Assembly (NCBI RefSeq): GCF_004335085.1 | Contig: NZ_RQRS01000014.1 | Span: 62,001 to 126,000, forward strand | Direction: 5' to 3' | Source of the DNA: Pedobacter nototheniae | GTDB lineage: Bacteria > Bacteroidota > Bacteroidia > Sphingobacteriales > Sphingobacteriaceae | DNA length: 64,000 nt | Shown: positions 43,000-52,285 of the stretch, piece after piece | Position numbering within the stretch: position 1 is the first letter of the stretch | How the letters are laid out: each line of letters opens with the position of its first letter | The notes under the pieces: generated by a model | The model's input: only the letters and a program-made list of their open reading frames with translations | Database searches by the model: none | Told to the model about the DNA's origin: nothing | Translations under genes and position numbers: made by a program

Positions 43000-43623
43000 T
43001 TAGTTATTTTGCTTATAATCAGCTATTTGAAGCTGTTCTGAGCAGAAATCGTATTCCTGAATTTGATTTGAACCAATTATCGTTAACCTATCTTTCGCAA
43101 AATTCTCAATCAGTTCTCGGTACCAATTTATACCTTGAACGTCTAAATTGCTGGTTGGTTCATCTAAAAATAAAATTGGGGTGTTGGTGCAACAGGCAAG
43201 AGCAAGTTTGGTTCTTTGCTTCATTCCTGAAGAAAAGTACTTAATTTCTTTGTTCGCAGATTTCTCAAAGCCAAGTATCGTAATTAGCTCTTTTGCATTT
43301 ACACCCGACGCATAATTTTTGAACTTAAAATGGAAATCAATAATCTCTCTTAAAGTAAAAGTTTCGATAAGCTCTAAATAGGGAGCCGCTAAACTAATAT
43401 GTTGGTAAATTTCTTCAACAGGAATTTCTTTTTCATCGCTGTAGGTAATTTCACCTGCTGATGGGGTTAAACTTCCGGTTAATACGCTCAATAAAGTAGA
43501 TTTACCCGAACCATTAGGCCCTAAAATGGCATAACTTTTTCCCGTGACAAATTCCGTCGTCAGGTTTTTGAAAATCCACTCTTTGTTAAATCTTCGACCA
43601 ACGTTATTTAGGCTAATCTTCAT
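43000..43623 (-). CDS. ABC transporter ATP-binding protein
   Basis: The product has 207 residues, a single ATPase domain: Walker A GPNGSGKS, signature YFSSGMKQR, Walker B with LFLDEPTSNLD. The membrane partner is not adjacent. It overlaps the GNAT gene by 1 base in the lpx operon, so a link to envelope or lipid export is possible but unproven. The signature has SSG in place of LSGG. Confidence 0.88.
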   Translation of the reverse strand: MKISLNNVGRRFNKEWIFKNLTTEFVTGKSYAILGPNGSGKSTLLSVLTGSLTPSAGEITYSDEKEIPVEEIYQHISLAAPYLELIETFTLREIIDFHFKFKNYASGVNAKELITILGFEKSANKEIKYFSSGMKQRTKLALACCTNTPILFLDEPTSNLDVQGINWYRELIENFAKDRLTIIGSNQIQEYDFCSEQLQIADYKQNN

Positions 43624-44084
43624 TAGATACTTAAGTTTTTAGACATGCAAACGCTATTTTCTACGCCGATATATTGTCCATAGTTTGGAATGATATCGTA
43701 ACCAGCTTTATGGTAAAGGGCAATTGCTTCGGGTTGCTTTTTGCCTGTTTCTAAAACACAATTGGTAAAGCCGAGCTCAAAGGCCCAGCTTTCCAATTCG
43801 TTTAAAATTTTAGCTGCTATTCCCTGCTTTCTGTTATCAAGATGAACAAACATCCGTTTAACCTCAACAGCAGTCTTAGAAAATGGCTTTATGGCGCCAC
43901 AGCCAATAGGAGTATTATTTTTGTAGGCAACAACAACTTCTTTAATTGCATCTATTTTATTAAACTGCGCATAAAAAACATGTTCTTCGCCGTCTCTAAT
44001 GCTTAAATCTTTATCCAGTAAAACCACCAGTTCTTTAAAATCTGGGTGATTTGAATCGGTTTTGATTAGCGTTACAGTATTCAA
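43623..44084 (-). CDS. GNAT-family N-acetyltransferase
   Basis: The product has 153 residues, a GNAT fold. The acetyl-CoA loop reads LDNRKQGIAAKILNELE (R/Q-x-x-G-x-A type), with the preceding strand VEVKRMFVH and the later NCVLETGKKQPEAIALY. Acceptor unknown. It lies between lpxA (15-base gap) and the ABC ATPase gene, sharing a base with the latter. Confidence 0.9.
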   Translation of the reverse strand: MNTVTLIKTDSNHPDFKELVVLLDKDLSIRDGEEHVFYAQFNKIDAIKEVVVAYKNNTPIGCGAIKPFSKTAVEVKRMFVHLDNRKQGIAAKILNELESWAFELGFTNCVLETGKKQPEAIALYHKAGYDIIPNYGQYIGVENSVCMSKNLSI

Positions 44085-44099
44085 ACTTTAAAATTATTA

Positions 44100-44885
44100 T
44101 TAGCTCCCCATGCCGAAGCCCTTCATTACACCACGGTTTGAGTTACGAATAAAATCTACAATTTCATCGCGGATTTCCGTTGGTTTAAATTCAGCCTCAA
44201 TCATATCCAAAGCTTTGGTTACGTTATTATGCTTTACAAAAAGAACGCGATAAATTTCCTGAATTTCGTCAATTTGTTCGTTTGTAAAACCTCTTCTGCG
44301 CAAACCAACAGAGTTAATACCAGCATAAGAAAGTGGCTCACGTGCTGCTTTAACATAAGGCGGTACATCTTTACGAACCAATGAACCACCAGTTACAAAA
44401 GCATATGATCCAACTTTAACAAATTGGTGGATTGCAACCAAACCTGCTAAAACAACATTATTGCCAATAGTTATGTGCCCGGCTAATGTGGTGCTGTTTG
44501 AAAAAATACAATTGTTACCCACTTCACAATCATGTGCGATGTGAGAGTAAGCCTGAATTAAACAGTTGCTACCAATTGTTGTTTTCCATTTATCTTTTGT
44601 ACCACGGTTAATGGTTACACATTCTCTAATGGTTGTATTATCACCAATTTCTGCGGTTGTAACTTCGCCAGCAAACTTTAAATCCTGTGGTTCGCCAGAT
44701 ATTACGGCACCAGGAAAAATACGGCAGTTTTTACCAATACGTGCGCCATCCATAATGGTTACGTTAGAACCAATCCAGGTGCCTTCTCCAATCTCTACAT
44801 CTTTGTGTATTACAACAAAGGGTTCGATTACTACGTTTTCGGCAATTTTAGCCTGGGGATGAATATATGCTAATGGTTGTATCAT
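44100..44885 (-). CDS. lpxA: UDP-N-acetylglucosamine acyltransferase
   Basis: The product has 261 residues, left-handed beta-helix of hexapeptide repeats (IHPQAKIAENVVIEPFVVIH onward). The catalytic His region is HIAHDCEVGNNC, and the C-terminal helical part contains GLRRRGFTNEQ. It adds the first 3-hydroxyacyl chain to UDP-GlcNAc in lipid A synthesis. Its start overlaps the lpxC-fabZ stop by 1 base. Confidence 0.96.
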   Translation of the reverse strand: MIQPLAYIHPQAKIAENVVIEPFVVIHKDVEIGEGTWIGSNVTIMDGARIGKNCRIFPGAVISGEPQDLKFAGEVTTAEIGDNTTIRECVTINRGTKDKWKTTIGSNCLIQAYSHIAHDCEVGNNCIFSNSTTLAGHITIGNNVVLAGLVAIHQFVKVGSYAFVTGGSLVRKDVPPYVKAAREPLSYAGINSVGLRRRGFTNEQIDEIQEIYRVLFVKHNNVTKALDMIEAEFKPTEIRDEIVDFIRNSNRGVMKGFGMGS

Positions 44886-46297
44886 TATAGTGCCGGTTCT
44901 GTTTGTTTAATTTTAGAAATTTGGGCCATCATTTCGGCCTCTACAACAATCTTTTCGCCAACCATACCAACGCCTTTCATTTGTGCAATGCCTCTTCTAA
45001 TAGGTTCTAGTAAATCACAACGGAAAACAATAGTATCTCCAGGAAGCACTTGTGCTCTGAAACGTACATTGTCTATCTTTAAAAAGTAAGTTAAGTAATT
45101 TCTTGGATCAGGAACGGTACTTAAAACTAAAATTCCGCCTACCTGTGCCATAGCTTCAATTTGGATAACGCCAGGAAAAACTGGGGCGCCAGGAAAATGG
45201 CCTTTAAAGAACTCTTCATTCATGGTTACGTTTTTAACGCCTACAACATGGTTTTTAGAAAGTTCTAAAATTTTATCTACAAATAAAAATGGTTGACGAT
45301 GAGGCAAAATGTCCATAATCTGAACTACGTCGTACAATGGTTTTGCGCTTGGATCGTACACTTTTTGTATTTTCTTGTTTTTTTCTTTTTTGATTGCTGC
45401 TTTAATTTTTTTAGCAAAAGCAACGTTTGCGGCATGCCCAGGGCGTGCAGCCATAATGTGCCCTTTAAGGTGCATTCCAACTAAAGCTAAATCGCCAATC
45501 ATATCCAAAAGTTTATGGCGGGCTGGCTCGTTTTGGTAACGCAATTCCATATTGTTTAATATCCCTTGTGGAGCTACATCAATATCAGCACGGTTAAATA
45601 ATTTTGCAAGGTGATTTAATTCATCCTTAGTTACCTCTTTATCTACAATTACGATTGCGTTATTTAAATCGCCACCTTTAATAAGGTTATGTTGTAATTG
45701 ATATTCTAATTCGTGCAAGAAACAGAAGGTACGGCAAGAAGCAATTTCCTTTTTAAACTCCGCAATGGTGCTAATACCAGCGTGCTGACTGCCCAAAACA
45801 GGAGAGTTATAATCTATCATGCAGGTAAAACGGTAATCATCCAATGGCATCGCCACGATTTCTACTTTTCTATCTGCTTCAGTATAAGTAATGTTATGTG
45901 GAATTGTAAAATACTCACGATCTGCATTTTGTTCAATTGCGCCAACTTCTTCAAGCAAATCAATAAACTGAATAGAGCTTCCGTCCATAATTGGAGTTTC
46001 AGGGCCATCAAGTTTAATTAAAACGTTATCAAGGTCCATACCTATTAACGAAGCCATTACATGCTCTACAGTACTTACACTAGCACCATTTTGGGTAAGC
46101 GTAGTTCCGCGAGATGTATCGGTTACATTATCGGCATCTGCTTCGATGATGGGATGGCCATCAAGGTCGATACGTTGAAATTTGAAGCCATGGTTCTCTG
46201 GCGCAGGGCAAAATGTAAGGGTAACATTTGCTCCGGTATGTAAACCAACACCAGATACAGATGTTTCTTTTTTAATCGTTTTTTGTCTAACGTTCAT
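44885..46297 (-). CDS. Fused LpxC deacetylase and FabZ dehydratase
   Basis: The product has 470 residues. Residues about 1-305 are LpxC, the zinc-dependent UDP-3-O-acyl-GlcNAc deacetylase (VSTVEHVMASLIG, ELRYQNEPARHKLLDMIGDLALVG). Residues about 320-470 are FabZ, the 3-hydroxyacyl-ACP dehydratase (ILPHRQPFLFVDKILE, KGHFPGAPVFPGVIQIEAMAQ). The fusion is standard in Bacteroidota. It links lipid A synthesis to the supply of unsaturated fatty acids. It overlaps lpxD by 11 bases and lpxA by 1. Confidence 0.96.
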   Translation of the reverse strand: MNVRQKTIKKETSVSGVGLHTGANVTLTFCPAPENHGFKFQRIDLDGHPIIEADADNVTDTSRGTTLTQNGASVSTVEHVMASLIGMDLDNVLIKLDGPETPIMDGSSIQFIDLLEEVGAIEQNADREYFTIPHNITYTEADRKVEIVAMPLDDYRFTCMIDYNSPVLGSQHAGISTIAEFKKEIASCRTFCFLHELEYQLQHNLIKGGDLNNAIVIVDKEVTKDELNHLAKLFNRADIDVAPQGILNNMELRYQNEPARHKLLDMIGDLALVGMHLKGHIMAARPGHAANVAFAKKIKAAIKKEKNKKIQKVYDPSAKPLYDVVQIMDILPHRQPFLFVDKILELSKNHVVGVKNVTMNEEFFKGHFPGAPVFPGVIQIEAMAQVGGILVLSTVPDPRNYLTYFLKIDNVRFRAQVLPGDTIVFRCDLLEPIRRGIAQMKGVGMVGEKIVVEAEMMAQISKIKQTEPAL

Positions 46298-47363
46298 TGT
46301 GTATTGTATTCTTTTCCAACTCGGATGTAAGTTTTTTTAATTCTTCCTCAAGAGCGTTAATTCTTTTTTCAACATCCGGTAGGTGTTTAAAAATCACTGA
46401 GGCACGCATCCAGTTGCGTAAAGGTTGGGCCGGGCTACCGTGCCATTGTTTATTTTCTTCTGTTATATTAAAGTTGATTCCTGCTTGTGCGCCAATTTGT
46501 GTGCCTTTGGCTAAACTTAAATGACCAGCAATACCTACCTGACCACCAATTACACTATTAGCGCCAATTTTTGTACTTCCAGATACGCCGGATTGAGCAG
46601 CTAAAACAGTGTTTTCACCAATTTCAGCATTGTGTGCAATTTGAATTAAATTATCAATTTTTGCGCCTTTTTTTATAGTTGTAGAACCCATTGTTGCTCT
46701 ATCAACCGTTGTATTGGCTCCAATTTCTACGTCATCTTCAATTATAACGTTACCAATTTGGGGTATTTTATTGTAAGTTCCATCTTTTTGTGGGGCAAAT
46801 CCGAACCCATCACTACCGATTACGGTGTTGGAATGAATAACCACACGATTTCCAATAATAGAATTGTGGTAAATTTTAACACCAGGAAAAAAAGTACAAT
46901 TGCTACCAATTTTCGAGTTTGCACCAATAAAAGTTTGTGTTTTTATTTTGGTTCCGTCGGCAATCTCCACATTTTCTGCTATGTAAGAAAATGCTCCAAT
47001 AAATACATTCTTCCCAATTTTAGCTGATGGATCTACAAAGGCAAGCTTATCAATACCAGATTGATCTGCCTGGGCATTTACAGCTTCATTGTACTTATCC
47101 AGTAAAATGGTAAAAGAACTATATGGATTATCAACGCGGATTAAAGTACTTGTATAATCCTGTGTGGGGTTAAAATCTTTAGAAACAATAACAACAGAGG
47201 CCTGTGTAGAGTACAAAAAGTTTTCATATTTAGGATTGGAAAGAAAAGACAAAGAGCCTTCTTTCCCATCTTCTATCTTAGAGAGTTCGGTTACAGCTAC
47301 ATCTGGGTTACCATCAATGGAACCGTTTAGAAACTCGCTTATCTGCTTGGCAGTAAATTGCAT
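46287..47363 (-). CDS. lpxD: UDP-3-O-(3-hydroxyacyl)glucosamine N-acyltransferase
   Basis: The product has 358 residues: an N-terminal uridine-binding domain (about 1-100) and a left-handed beta-helix with hexapeptide repeats, catalytic His in LIQIAHNAEIG, and a C-terminal helix. It adds the amide-linked acyl chain after LpxC. First gene of the lpxD-lpxC/fabZ-lpxA operon. The promoter at 47368 sits so close to the ATG that the message should begin at the start codon. Confidence 0.96.
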   Translation of the reverse strand: MQFTAKQISEFLNGSIDGNPDVAVTELSKIEDGKEGSLSFLSNPKYENFLYSTQASVVIVSKDFNPTQDYTSTLIRVDNPYSSFTILLDKYNEAVNAQADQSGIDKLAFVDPSAKIGKNVFIGAFSYIAENVEIADGTKIKTQTFIGANSKIGSNCTFFPGVKIYHNSIIGNRVVIHSNTVIGSDGFGFAPQKDGTYNKIPQIGNVIIEDDVEIGANTTVDRATMGSTTIKKGAKIDNLIQIAHNAEIGENTVLAAQSGVSGSTKIGANSVIGGQVGIAGHLSLAKGTQIGAQAGINFNITEENKQWHGSPAQPLRNWMRASVIFKHLPDVEKRINALEEELKKLTSELEKNTIHNER

Positions 47364-47367
47364 CGTA

Positions 47368-47398
47368 CAAAGGTAAATGTTAAATTGATATGAACAAA
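47368..47398 (-). promoter_or_regulatory. Promoter of the lpx operon, abutting lpxD ATG
   Basis: On the minus strand TTTG (47395-47398), 19 bases, TACCTTTG (47368-47375), then four bases and ATG (47361-47363). With transcription starting about 5 bases after the -7 box, lpxD would be leaderless. Confidence 0.7.
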
Positions 47399-47485
47399 AA
47401 AACCTGTTAGGGTTAATAAGTGTATATTTTACACAATAATAAGACTAAAAACGGCAGTTAAAATTAAATATTTTGTTAAAAAGGC

Positions 47486-48709
47486 TTAAATCCCTCTCGG
47501 GTAGCAGAGAATATATTTCTCTACCGTTTTTTGCAGTGACTCCAAATTCGATAAATCCGATGCTTTTGCAATATCTACAATATCGTTATTTTTCATTAAA
47601 ATTTTAATATTTCCAACTCCAGCGTTGTATGCTCTGTTTTTAATCGACTCTGTAAACACGAAATACCGGGCTTCTTCTGGGTTAATATCCAGTAGATTAA
47701 CAGCTGCGTTTTGCAAAAACTGAATTCTGTCTTCATTGGCAATTTCATTTCCCATTTCTACTTTATACAAATTTCTCGAAGTGAGCATCCGGCATAATGT
47801 AGATAAAATTTTGTCAGGATGTTTAGCCCAAACTTTTACCGCTGCGTATATATCCTGATCGTCCAAATTGGTAAAATGCTCTAAATGGGTGTGTCCATTA
47901 AAAAAATCATCCTCAGTAATATTATTTTTAAGGAAGTGACTTAAAGAAGGAGAAGCAAATAAATTTTCTCCATTAACGGATAATTGTTTAGCCCTTTCTA
48001 GCAGTTTAACCAAAAGCATTTCTCCAGAGATAACTGTTTTGTGCAAATAAACCTGCCAATACATCAGCCTGCGGGCGATTAAGAATTTCTCAATAGAATA
48101 AATACCTTTTTCTTCAATTACCAGATCATCGGCATAAACATTAAACATTTTAATAATCCTGTCGAAACTAATTACGCCCTCGCTTACGCCTGTAAAAAAG
48201 CTATCACGATTTAAGTAATCCATTCTATCCAAATCCAACTGACCGGAGATTAGCTGGTGAAGAAACTTTTTAGGATGTGTACCATTAAAAACTTCAATAG
48301 CCTGCGTTAATCGACCACCAAAATGTGCATTTAGTTCCTGCATTAATCTGGCAGAAATATCTTCATGTTTTATTCCCGTAACCAGTGAATGTTCCAATGC
48401 ATGCGAAAAAGGACCATGGCCAATATCGTGTAGTAAAATGGCTAAAGTGGCAGCTTCTTCTTCTGCGGGTGTTATAAGATGATCTTTACTTCTTAAAATT
48501 TCTATTGCCAAGCTCATTAAATGCATAGCGCCCAATGCATGATGAAAACGCGTATGAAGTGCACCCGGATAGACCAAATGCGTCATTCCGAGCTGTTTAA
48601 TATAACGTAAGCGTTGGAAATACGGATGAGAAATTACATCGTAAACTAATTCTGACGGGATGCTTATGAACCCATAAACAGGATCATTTATTATTTTCTT
48701 CTTATTCAA
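47486..48709 (-). CDS. HD-domain phosphohydrolase, dGTPase-like
   Basis: The product has 407 residues with the HD metal site: TRFHHALGAMHL and ATLAILLHDIGHGPFSHALEHS (H...HD), the expected Asp further on, and a helical C-terminal half. It belongs to the group of HD proteins related to dNTP triphosphohydrolases. In Bacteroidota it is usually just called an HD domain protein; substrate unknown. It diverges from porX across 111 bases. Confidence 0.9.
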   Translation of the reverse strand: MNKKKIINDPVYGFISIPSELVYDVISHPYFQRLRYIKQLGMTHLVYPGALHTRFHHALGAMHLMSLAIEILRSKDHLITPAEEEAATLAILLHDIGHGPFSHALEHSLVTGIKHEDISARLMQELNAHFGGRLTQAIEVFNGTHPKKFLHQLISGQLDLDRMDYLNRDSFFTGVSEGVISFDRIIKMFNVYADDLVIEEKGIYSIEKFLIARRLMYWQVYLHKTVISGEMLLVKLLERAKQLSVNGENLFASPSLSHFLKNNITEDDFFNGHTHLEHFTNLDDQDIYAAVKVWAKHPDKILSTLCRMLTSRNLYKVEMGNEIANEDRIQFLQNAAVNLLDINPEEARYFVFTESIKNRAYNAGVGNIKILMKNNDIVDIAKASDLSNLESLQKTVEKYILCYPRGI

Positions 48710-48820
48710 TCGTTAAAAATAGTTAAATAGATAGATACGGTACAAAAATTGCTATTTTTATTTATACTTTGATTTGCCTGCAAATATATAACGGCAATAA
48801 TCACCTATTTTTACAATAAC

Positions 48821-50377
48821 ATGCAAGAAACTAAAATTTTATGGGCTGATGATGAAATCGACCTATTAAAACCACATATATTATTACTGAATGATAAAGG
48901 TTACAATGTAACTACTTTTACAAATGGTAACGATGCGCTCGAAGCTTTTGGCAAGGCACATTTTGATCTTGTTTTTTTGGATGAAAACATGCCAGGAATG
49001 AGCGGTATTGAAACACTTTCGGCCATTAAGAATTTAAACCCTGATGTACCCGTTGTTTTAATTACTAAAAGTGAAGAGGAAAACCTGATGGAGGATGCCA
49101 TTGGAAGCAAAATTGATGATTATTTAATTAAGCCAGTAAACCCTAAACAGGTTTTATTAACCATTAAAAAGTTAATTGATAATAAACGTTTGGTGAGCGA
49201 GAAAACATCAATGGCTTATCAACAGGATTTTAGGCGTTTGGGCATGACCCTTGGCGATAAATTAAGCTATGAAGAGTGGGTTGATGTTTATAAAAAAATC
49301 GTTTTCTGGGAATTAGAGCTCGAAAAATTGGATGATCCGCAAATGCATGAAATTTTAACCATGCAAAAACAGGAAGCCAATACACAGTTTTCAAAATTTA
49401 TTGAAGAGCATTATTTAAACTGGATTAAGGAAAAGGACAAGGCGCCATTACTTTCAAACGAATTGCTAAAGAAAAAAGCTTTCCCGCATATTAATGAAAC
49501 CACGCCTGTATTTTTCATCTTGATTGATAACCTTCGTTACGATCAATGGAAAATTATAAACCCATTAATTTCTGAGTATTTCCGCATTGATGAGGAGGAT
49601 ATGTACACCAGTATTTTGCCAACAGCAACGCAATACGCTCGTAACGCAATATTTTCTGGCTTAATGCCTTTAGATATGGAAAAACGTTTTCCAAGTTTAT
49701 GGCAAAATGATGATGATGAGGGCGGTAAAAATATGCACGAAGAAGCATTTTTGGCCGATAATATTAAACGTAGCTTAAGAAAAGATTGTAAATTCAGTTA
49801 TAATAAAATTTTAACTTTTGAGCAAGGAAAGGATTTGGTCGATCAAACTAACAACCTGTTGAAAAATGATTTTAATGCAATTGTTTTCAACTTTGTTGAT
49901 ATGTTAAGTCATGCTCGTACCGATATGCAAATGATTAGAGAGCTTGCAAATGATGATGCCGCTTACCGCTCATTAACATTATCATGGTTTGAGCATTCTC
50001 CTTTATTTGATTTGCTGAAGAAAATATCTCAGAAAAAAGTTAAGGTTATCATCACCACGGATCACGGAACTATTCGCGTTAAAAAACCGGTTAAAGTTAT
50101 TGGTGATAGAAGTACTAACACTAATTTAAGGTACAAACAAGGTAGAAATTTGAACTTTAATGCTAAGGAAGTTTTCTTAATAAAAAATCCTCACGATGCC
50201 TTGCTACCAAAAATTAACATCAGTAGTAGTTACATTTTTGCAAGAGAGGATAGTTATTTCGTTTATCCGAATAATTATAACCAGTTTGTGAATTATTATA
50301 ATGAAACTTTCCAGCACGGAGGTATTTCTTTGGAAGAAATGATTATTCCGGTTGTAACTTACTCACCAAGAAATTAA
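48821..50377 (+). CDS. porX: PorX, response regulator of the type IX secretion system
   Basis: The product has 518 residues. An N-terminal receiver domain (about 1-120) has D54 in LVFLDENMPG and K104-region LIKPVNP. It is followed by a helical linker and an alkaline-phosphatase-like PglZ domain (about 235-510): FILIDNLRYDQWK, LPTATQYARNAIFSG, VIITTDHGT and HGGISLEEMIIPVV. PorX with its kinase PorY controls T9SS genes in Bacteroidota, and the PglZ part is a metal-dependent phosphodiesterase. Its presence implies a T9SS and possibly gliding in this organism. A hairpin follows at 50382. Confidence 0.93.
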   Translation: MQETKILWADDEIDLLKPHILLLNDKGYNVTTFTNGNDALEAFGKAHFDLVFLDENMPGMSGIETLSAIKNLNPDVPVVLITKSEEENLMEDAIGSKIDDYLIKPVNPKQVLLTIKKLIDNKRLVSEKTSMAYQQDFRRLGMTLGDKLSYEEWVDVYKKIVFWELELEKLDDPQMHEILTMQKQEANTQFSKFIEEHYLNWIKEKDKAPLLSNELLKKKAFPHINETTPVFFILIDNLRYDQWKIINPLISEYFRIDEEDMYTSILPTATQYARNAIFSGLMPLDMEKRFPSLWQNDDDEGGKNMHEEAFLADNIKRSLRKDCKFSYNKILTFEQGKDLVDQTNNLLKNDFNAIVFNFVDMLSHARTDMQMIRELANDDAAYRSLTLSWFEHSPLFDLLKKISQKKVKVIITTDHGTIRVKKPVKVIGDRSTNTNLRYKQGRNLNFNAKEVFLIKNPHDALLPKINISSSYIFAREDSYFVYPNNYNQFVNYYNETFQHGGISLEEMIIPVVTYSPRN

Positions 50378-50381
50378 ATTT

Positions 50382-50443
50382 TTGCCACGGAAACACGAAA
50401 TTCACAGCATTAATAAGCTGTATATTCTGTATTTCCGTGGCAA
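50382..50443. terminator. Nested hairpin after porX
   Basis: Outer perfect arms TTGCCACGGAAA and TTTCCGTGGCAA, inner ACAGC/GCTGT stem, immediately after the porX stop and followed by ATATTTTTG. The wording resembles a dispersed palindromic repeat; it probably also acts as terminator. Confidence 0.65.
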
Positions 50444-50487
50444 TATTTTTGCTCCAGGCTATCTAATCTAAATTATTGATAAAGCTT

Positions 50488-50521
50488 TTTGTTTATTCAA
50501 AGGCTAACTTTTTTACTTTTG
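50488..50521 (+). promoter_or_regulatory. Promoter of tsaE
   Basis: TTTG (50488-50491) and TACTTTTG (50514-50521), 22 bases apart; the preferred tsaE ATG at 50537 is 15 bases on. Confidence 0.6.
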
Positions 50522-50536
50522 CATATATTTTTTAAA

Positions 50537-50953
50537 ATGAAGTTAGAAGTTAAAAGTTTAGCCGATTTGCCAAATGTTGCCAATCAGCTTTTAGATTTTG
50601 CAGGTAATCAAAAGGTTTTCATATTTGAAGGCGATATGGGAGCAGGTAAAACTACTTTTATAAAAGTTTTTTGCGAGACTTTGGGCGTAAAAGATGTGGT
50701 TTCGAGCCCAACTTATTCTATTGTAAATGAATATGAAAGTGTTAATGGACCAGTTTATCATTTCGATTTTTACAGAATAAAGGATATTCAGGAAGCCTAT
50801 GATTTAGGTTATGAGGAATATTTTTATGGTAATGGAATTTGTTTAATCGAATGGCCAGAAAGGGTAGAAGAGTTGCTGCCGGATCATTTTATAGAAGTAG
50901 AAATTACAATTATTGACGAAAGTCAAAGAACGATAACATTTTCTTCAAAATAG
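50537..50953 (+). CDS. tsaE: TsaE, tRNA threonylcarbamoyladenosine ATPase
   Basis: The product has 138 residues from MKLEVKSLADLPN. An in-frame ATG at 50489 would overlap the promoter and add 16 hydrophobic residues. P-loop GDMGAGKTTF, SSPTYSIVNEYES and YHFDFYRI are the TsaE family's blocks. It is the ATPase partner of the TsaBD complex that makes the t6A base of tRNAs. ald follows after about 95 bases. Confidence 0.94.
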   Translation: MKLEVKSLADLPNVANQLLDFAGNQKVFIFEGDMGAGKTTFIKVFCETLGVKDVVSSPTYSIVNEYESVNGPVYHFDFYRIKDIQEAYDLGYEEYFYGNGICLIEWPERVEELLPDHFIEVEITIIDESQRTITFSSK

Positions 50954-50962
50954 TGATAAACA

Positions 50963-51025
50963 TTAGGTTGATTGTTATTTAGTTAGCTAAATTTTAGGAG
51001 ATTTTCCGTATCTTCATCAACCTAA
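50963..51025. promoter_or_regulatory. Inverted repeat in the ald upstream region
   Basis: Perfect 10-base arms TTAGGTTGAT (50963-50972) and ATCAACCTAA (51016-51025), 43 bases apart, just upstream of the ald start at 51049. Could be a regulator site or an mRNA leader stem. Confidence 0.35.
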
Positions 51026-51048
51026 AATAAATAAACATTTACTACATC

Positions 51049-52278
51049 ATGGCTACAGGATTAAGAGAAGGAATGGCCGATATAGCTCGCCAGGGTTTAC
51101 TTCAAACTCAGGAAGCGACGCTGGAAACCAAGAACAAAAAAAATCATCTTAATATTGGCATCCCCAAAGAAATTTCTTTTCAGGAAAATAGAATTGCCCT
51201 AACGCCATTATCCGTTGCTTTATTGGTTAATAACGGTCACCGTGTTATTTTAGAAAGCGGTGCAGGTATTGCTGCAAATTTTTCTGATAGCGAATATGCC
51301 GAACAAGGTGCCAAAATTGCTTACGATAAAAAGGAAGTTTTTGACTCGGATATTCTGGTAAAAATTGCTCCGCCCATGCTGGAAGAAATCGCCATGATGC
51401 ATAAGGGGCAAACCTTAATTTCTTCCTTGCAAACCGGAACTTTAAAACAAGAATATCTAAAGGCTTTAATGCATAAAAAGATTAATGCTTTATGTTTTGA
51501 GCACCTGCGTGATGAAGGTAATGTACTAAGTGTAGTTAGGGCAATGAGCGAAATTGTGGGCTCTACATCTATATTAATTGCTGCAGAATATTTAAGTAAT
51601 GTAACCGGTGGGAAAGGTTTAATGCTTGGTGGTTTTACGGGTGTGCCGCCGACTGAAATTGTAATTTTAGGGGCTGGTACAGTTGGTGAGTATGCCGCAA
51701 GAACTGCATTGGCTTTAGGCGCCGAGGTTAAGGTTTTTGATAGCTCTATTTATCGTTTACGCAGGTTACAAAATAATTTGGGCAATAGCCGTGTATTTAC
51801 TTCGGTTATGCAGCCTATTGTTTTAAATAAGGCTATTGTTACTTGTGATGTTGTTATTGGCGCAATAAGGGCAACACATGGTAGGAGCCCTTGTATTGTT
51901 ATGGAAGAAACTGTTGCCAGAATGAAGCCACACTCTGTTGTGATAGATGTAAGCATAGACCAAGGTGGATGTTTTGAAACTTCTGAAGTAACCAACCATA
52001 CAAACCCAGTTTTTAGAAAGTACGATGTAATACATTATTGTGTACCTAATATTGCATCCAGGGTTCCACGAACGGCATCTTATGCGCTGACAAATATTTT
52101 TGCGCCAATTTTGCTCGAAATTGGAGATTCAGGGGGCTTAATGAACATGGTATGGAATAATCCTGGTATTCGTGAAGCTTTATATATTTATCAAGGTAAT
52201 GTAACTAGCAAAGATTTGGCAGATATGTTTAATTTACCATTTAAAGATTTGGAACTATTGGTGGTTTCTAACCAATAA
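51049..52278 (+). CDS. ald: Alanine dehydrogenase
   Basis: The product has 409 residues. After an N-terminal extension of about 35 residues comes the AlaDH/PNT fold: IGIPKEISFQENRIALTP (substrate Arg/Lys), FEHLRDEGNVLSVVRAMSEI, NAD site ILGAGTVGEYAARTALALGA, and IDQGGCFETS. It interconverts L-alanine and pyruvate with NAD. The downstream dipeptidase gene starts 7 bases later, so alanine released from D-Ala-D-Ala or peptides could feed it after racemisation (inference). Confidence 0.92.
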   Translation: MATGLREGMADIARQGLLQTQEATLETKNKKNHLNIGIPKEISFQENRIALTPLSVALLVNNGHRVILESGAGIAANFSDSEYAEQGAKIAYDKKEVFDSDILVKIAPPMLEEIAMMHKGQTLISSLQTGTLKQEYLKALMHKKINALCFEHLRDEGNVLSVVRAMSEIVGSTSILIAAEYLSNVTGGKGLMLGGFTGVPPTEIVILGAGTVGEYAARTALALGAEVKVFDSSIYRLRRLQNNLGNSRVFTSVMQPIVLNKAIVTCDVVIGAIRATHGRSPCIVMEETVARMKPHSVVIDVSIDQGGCFETSEVTNHTNPVFRKYDVIHYCVPNIASRVPRTASYALTNIFAPILLEIGDSGGLMNMVWNNPGIREALYIYQGNVTSKDLADMFNLPFKDLELLVVSNQ

Positions 52279-52285
52279 ATTAATT

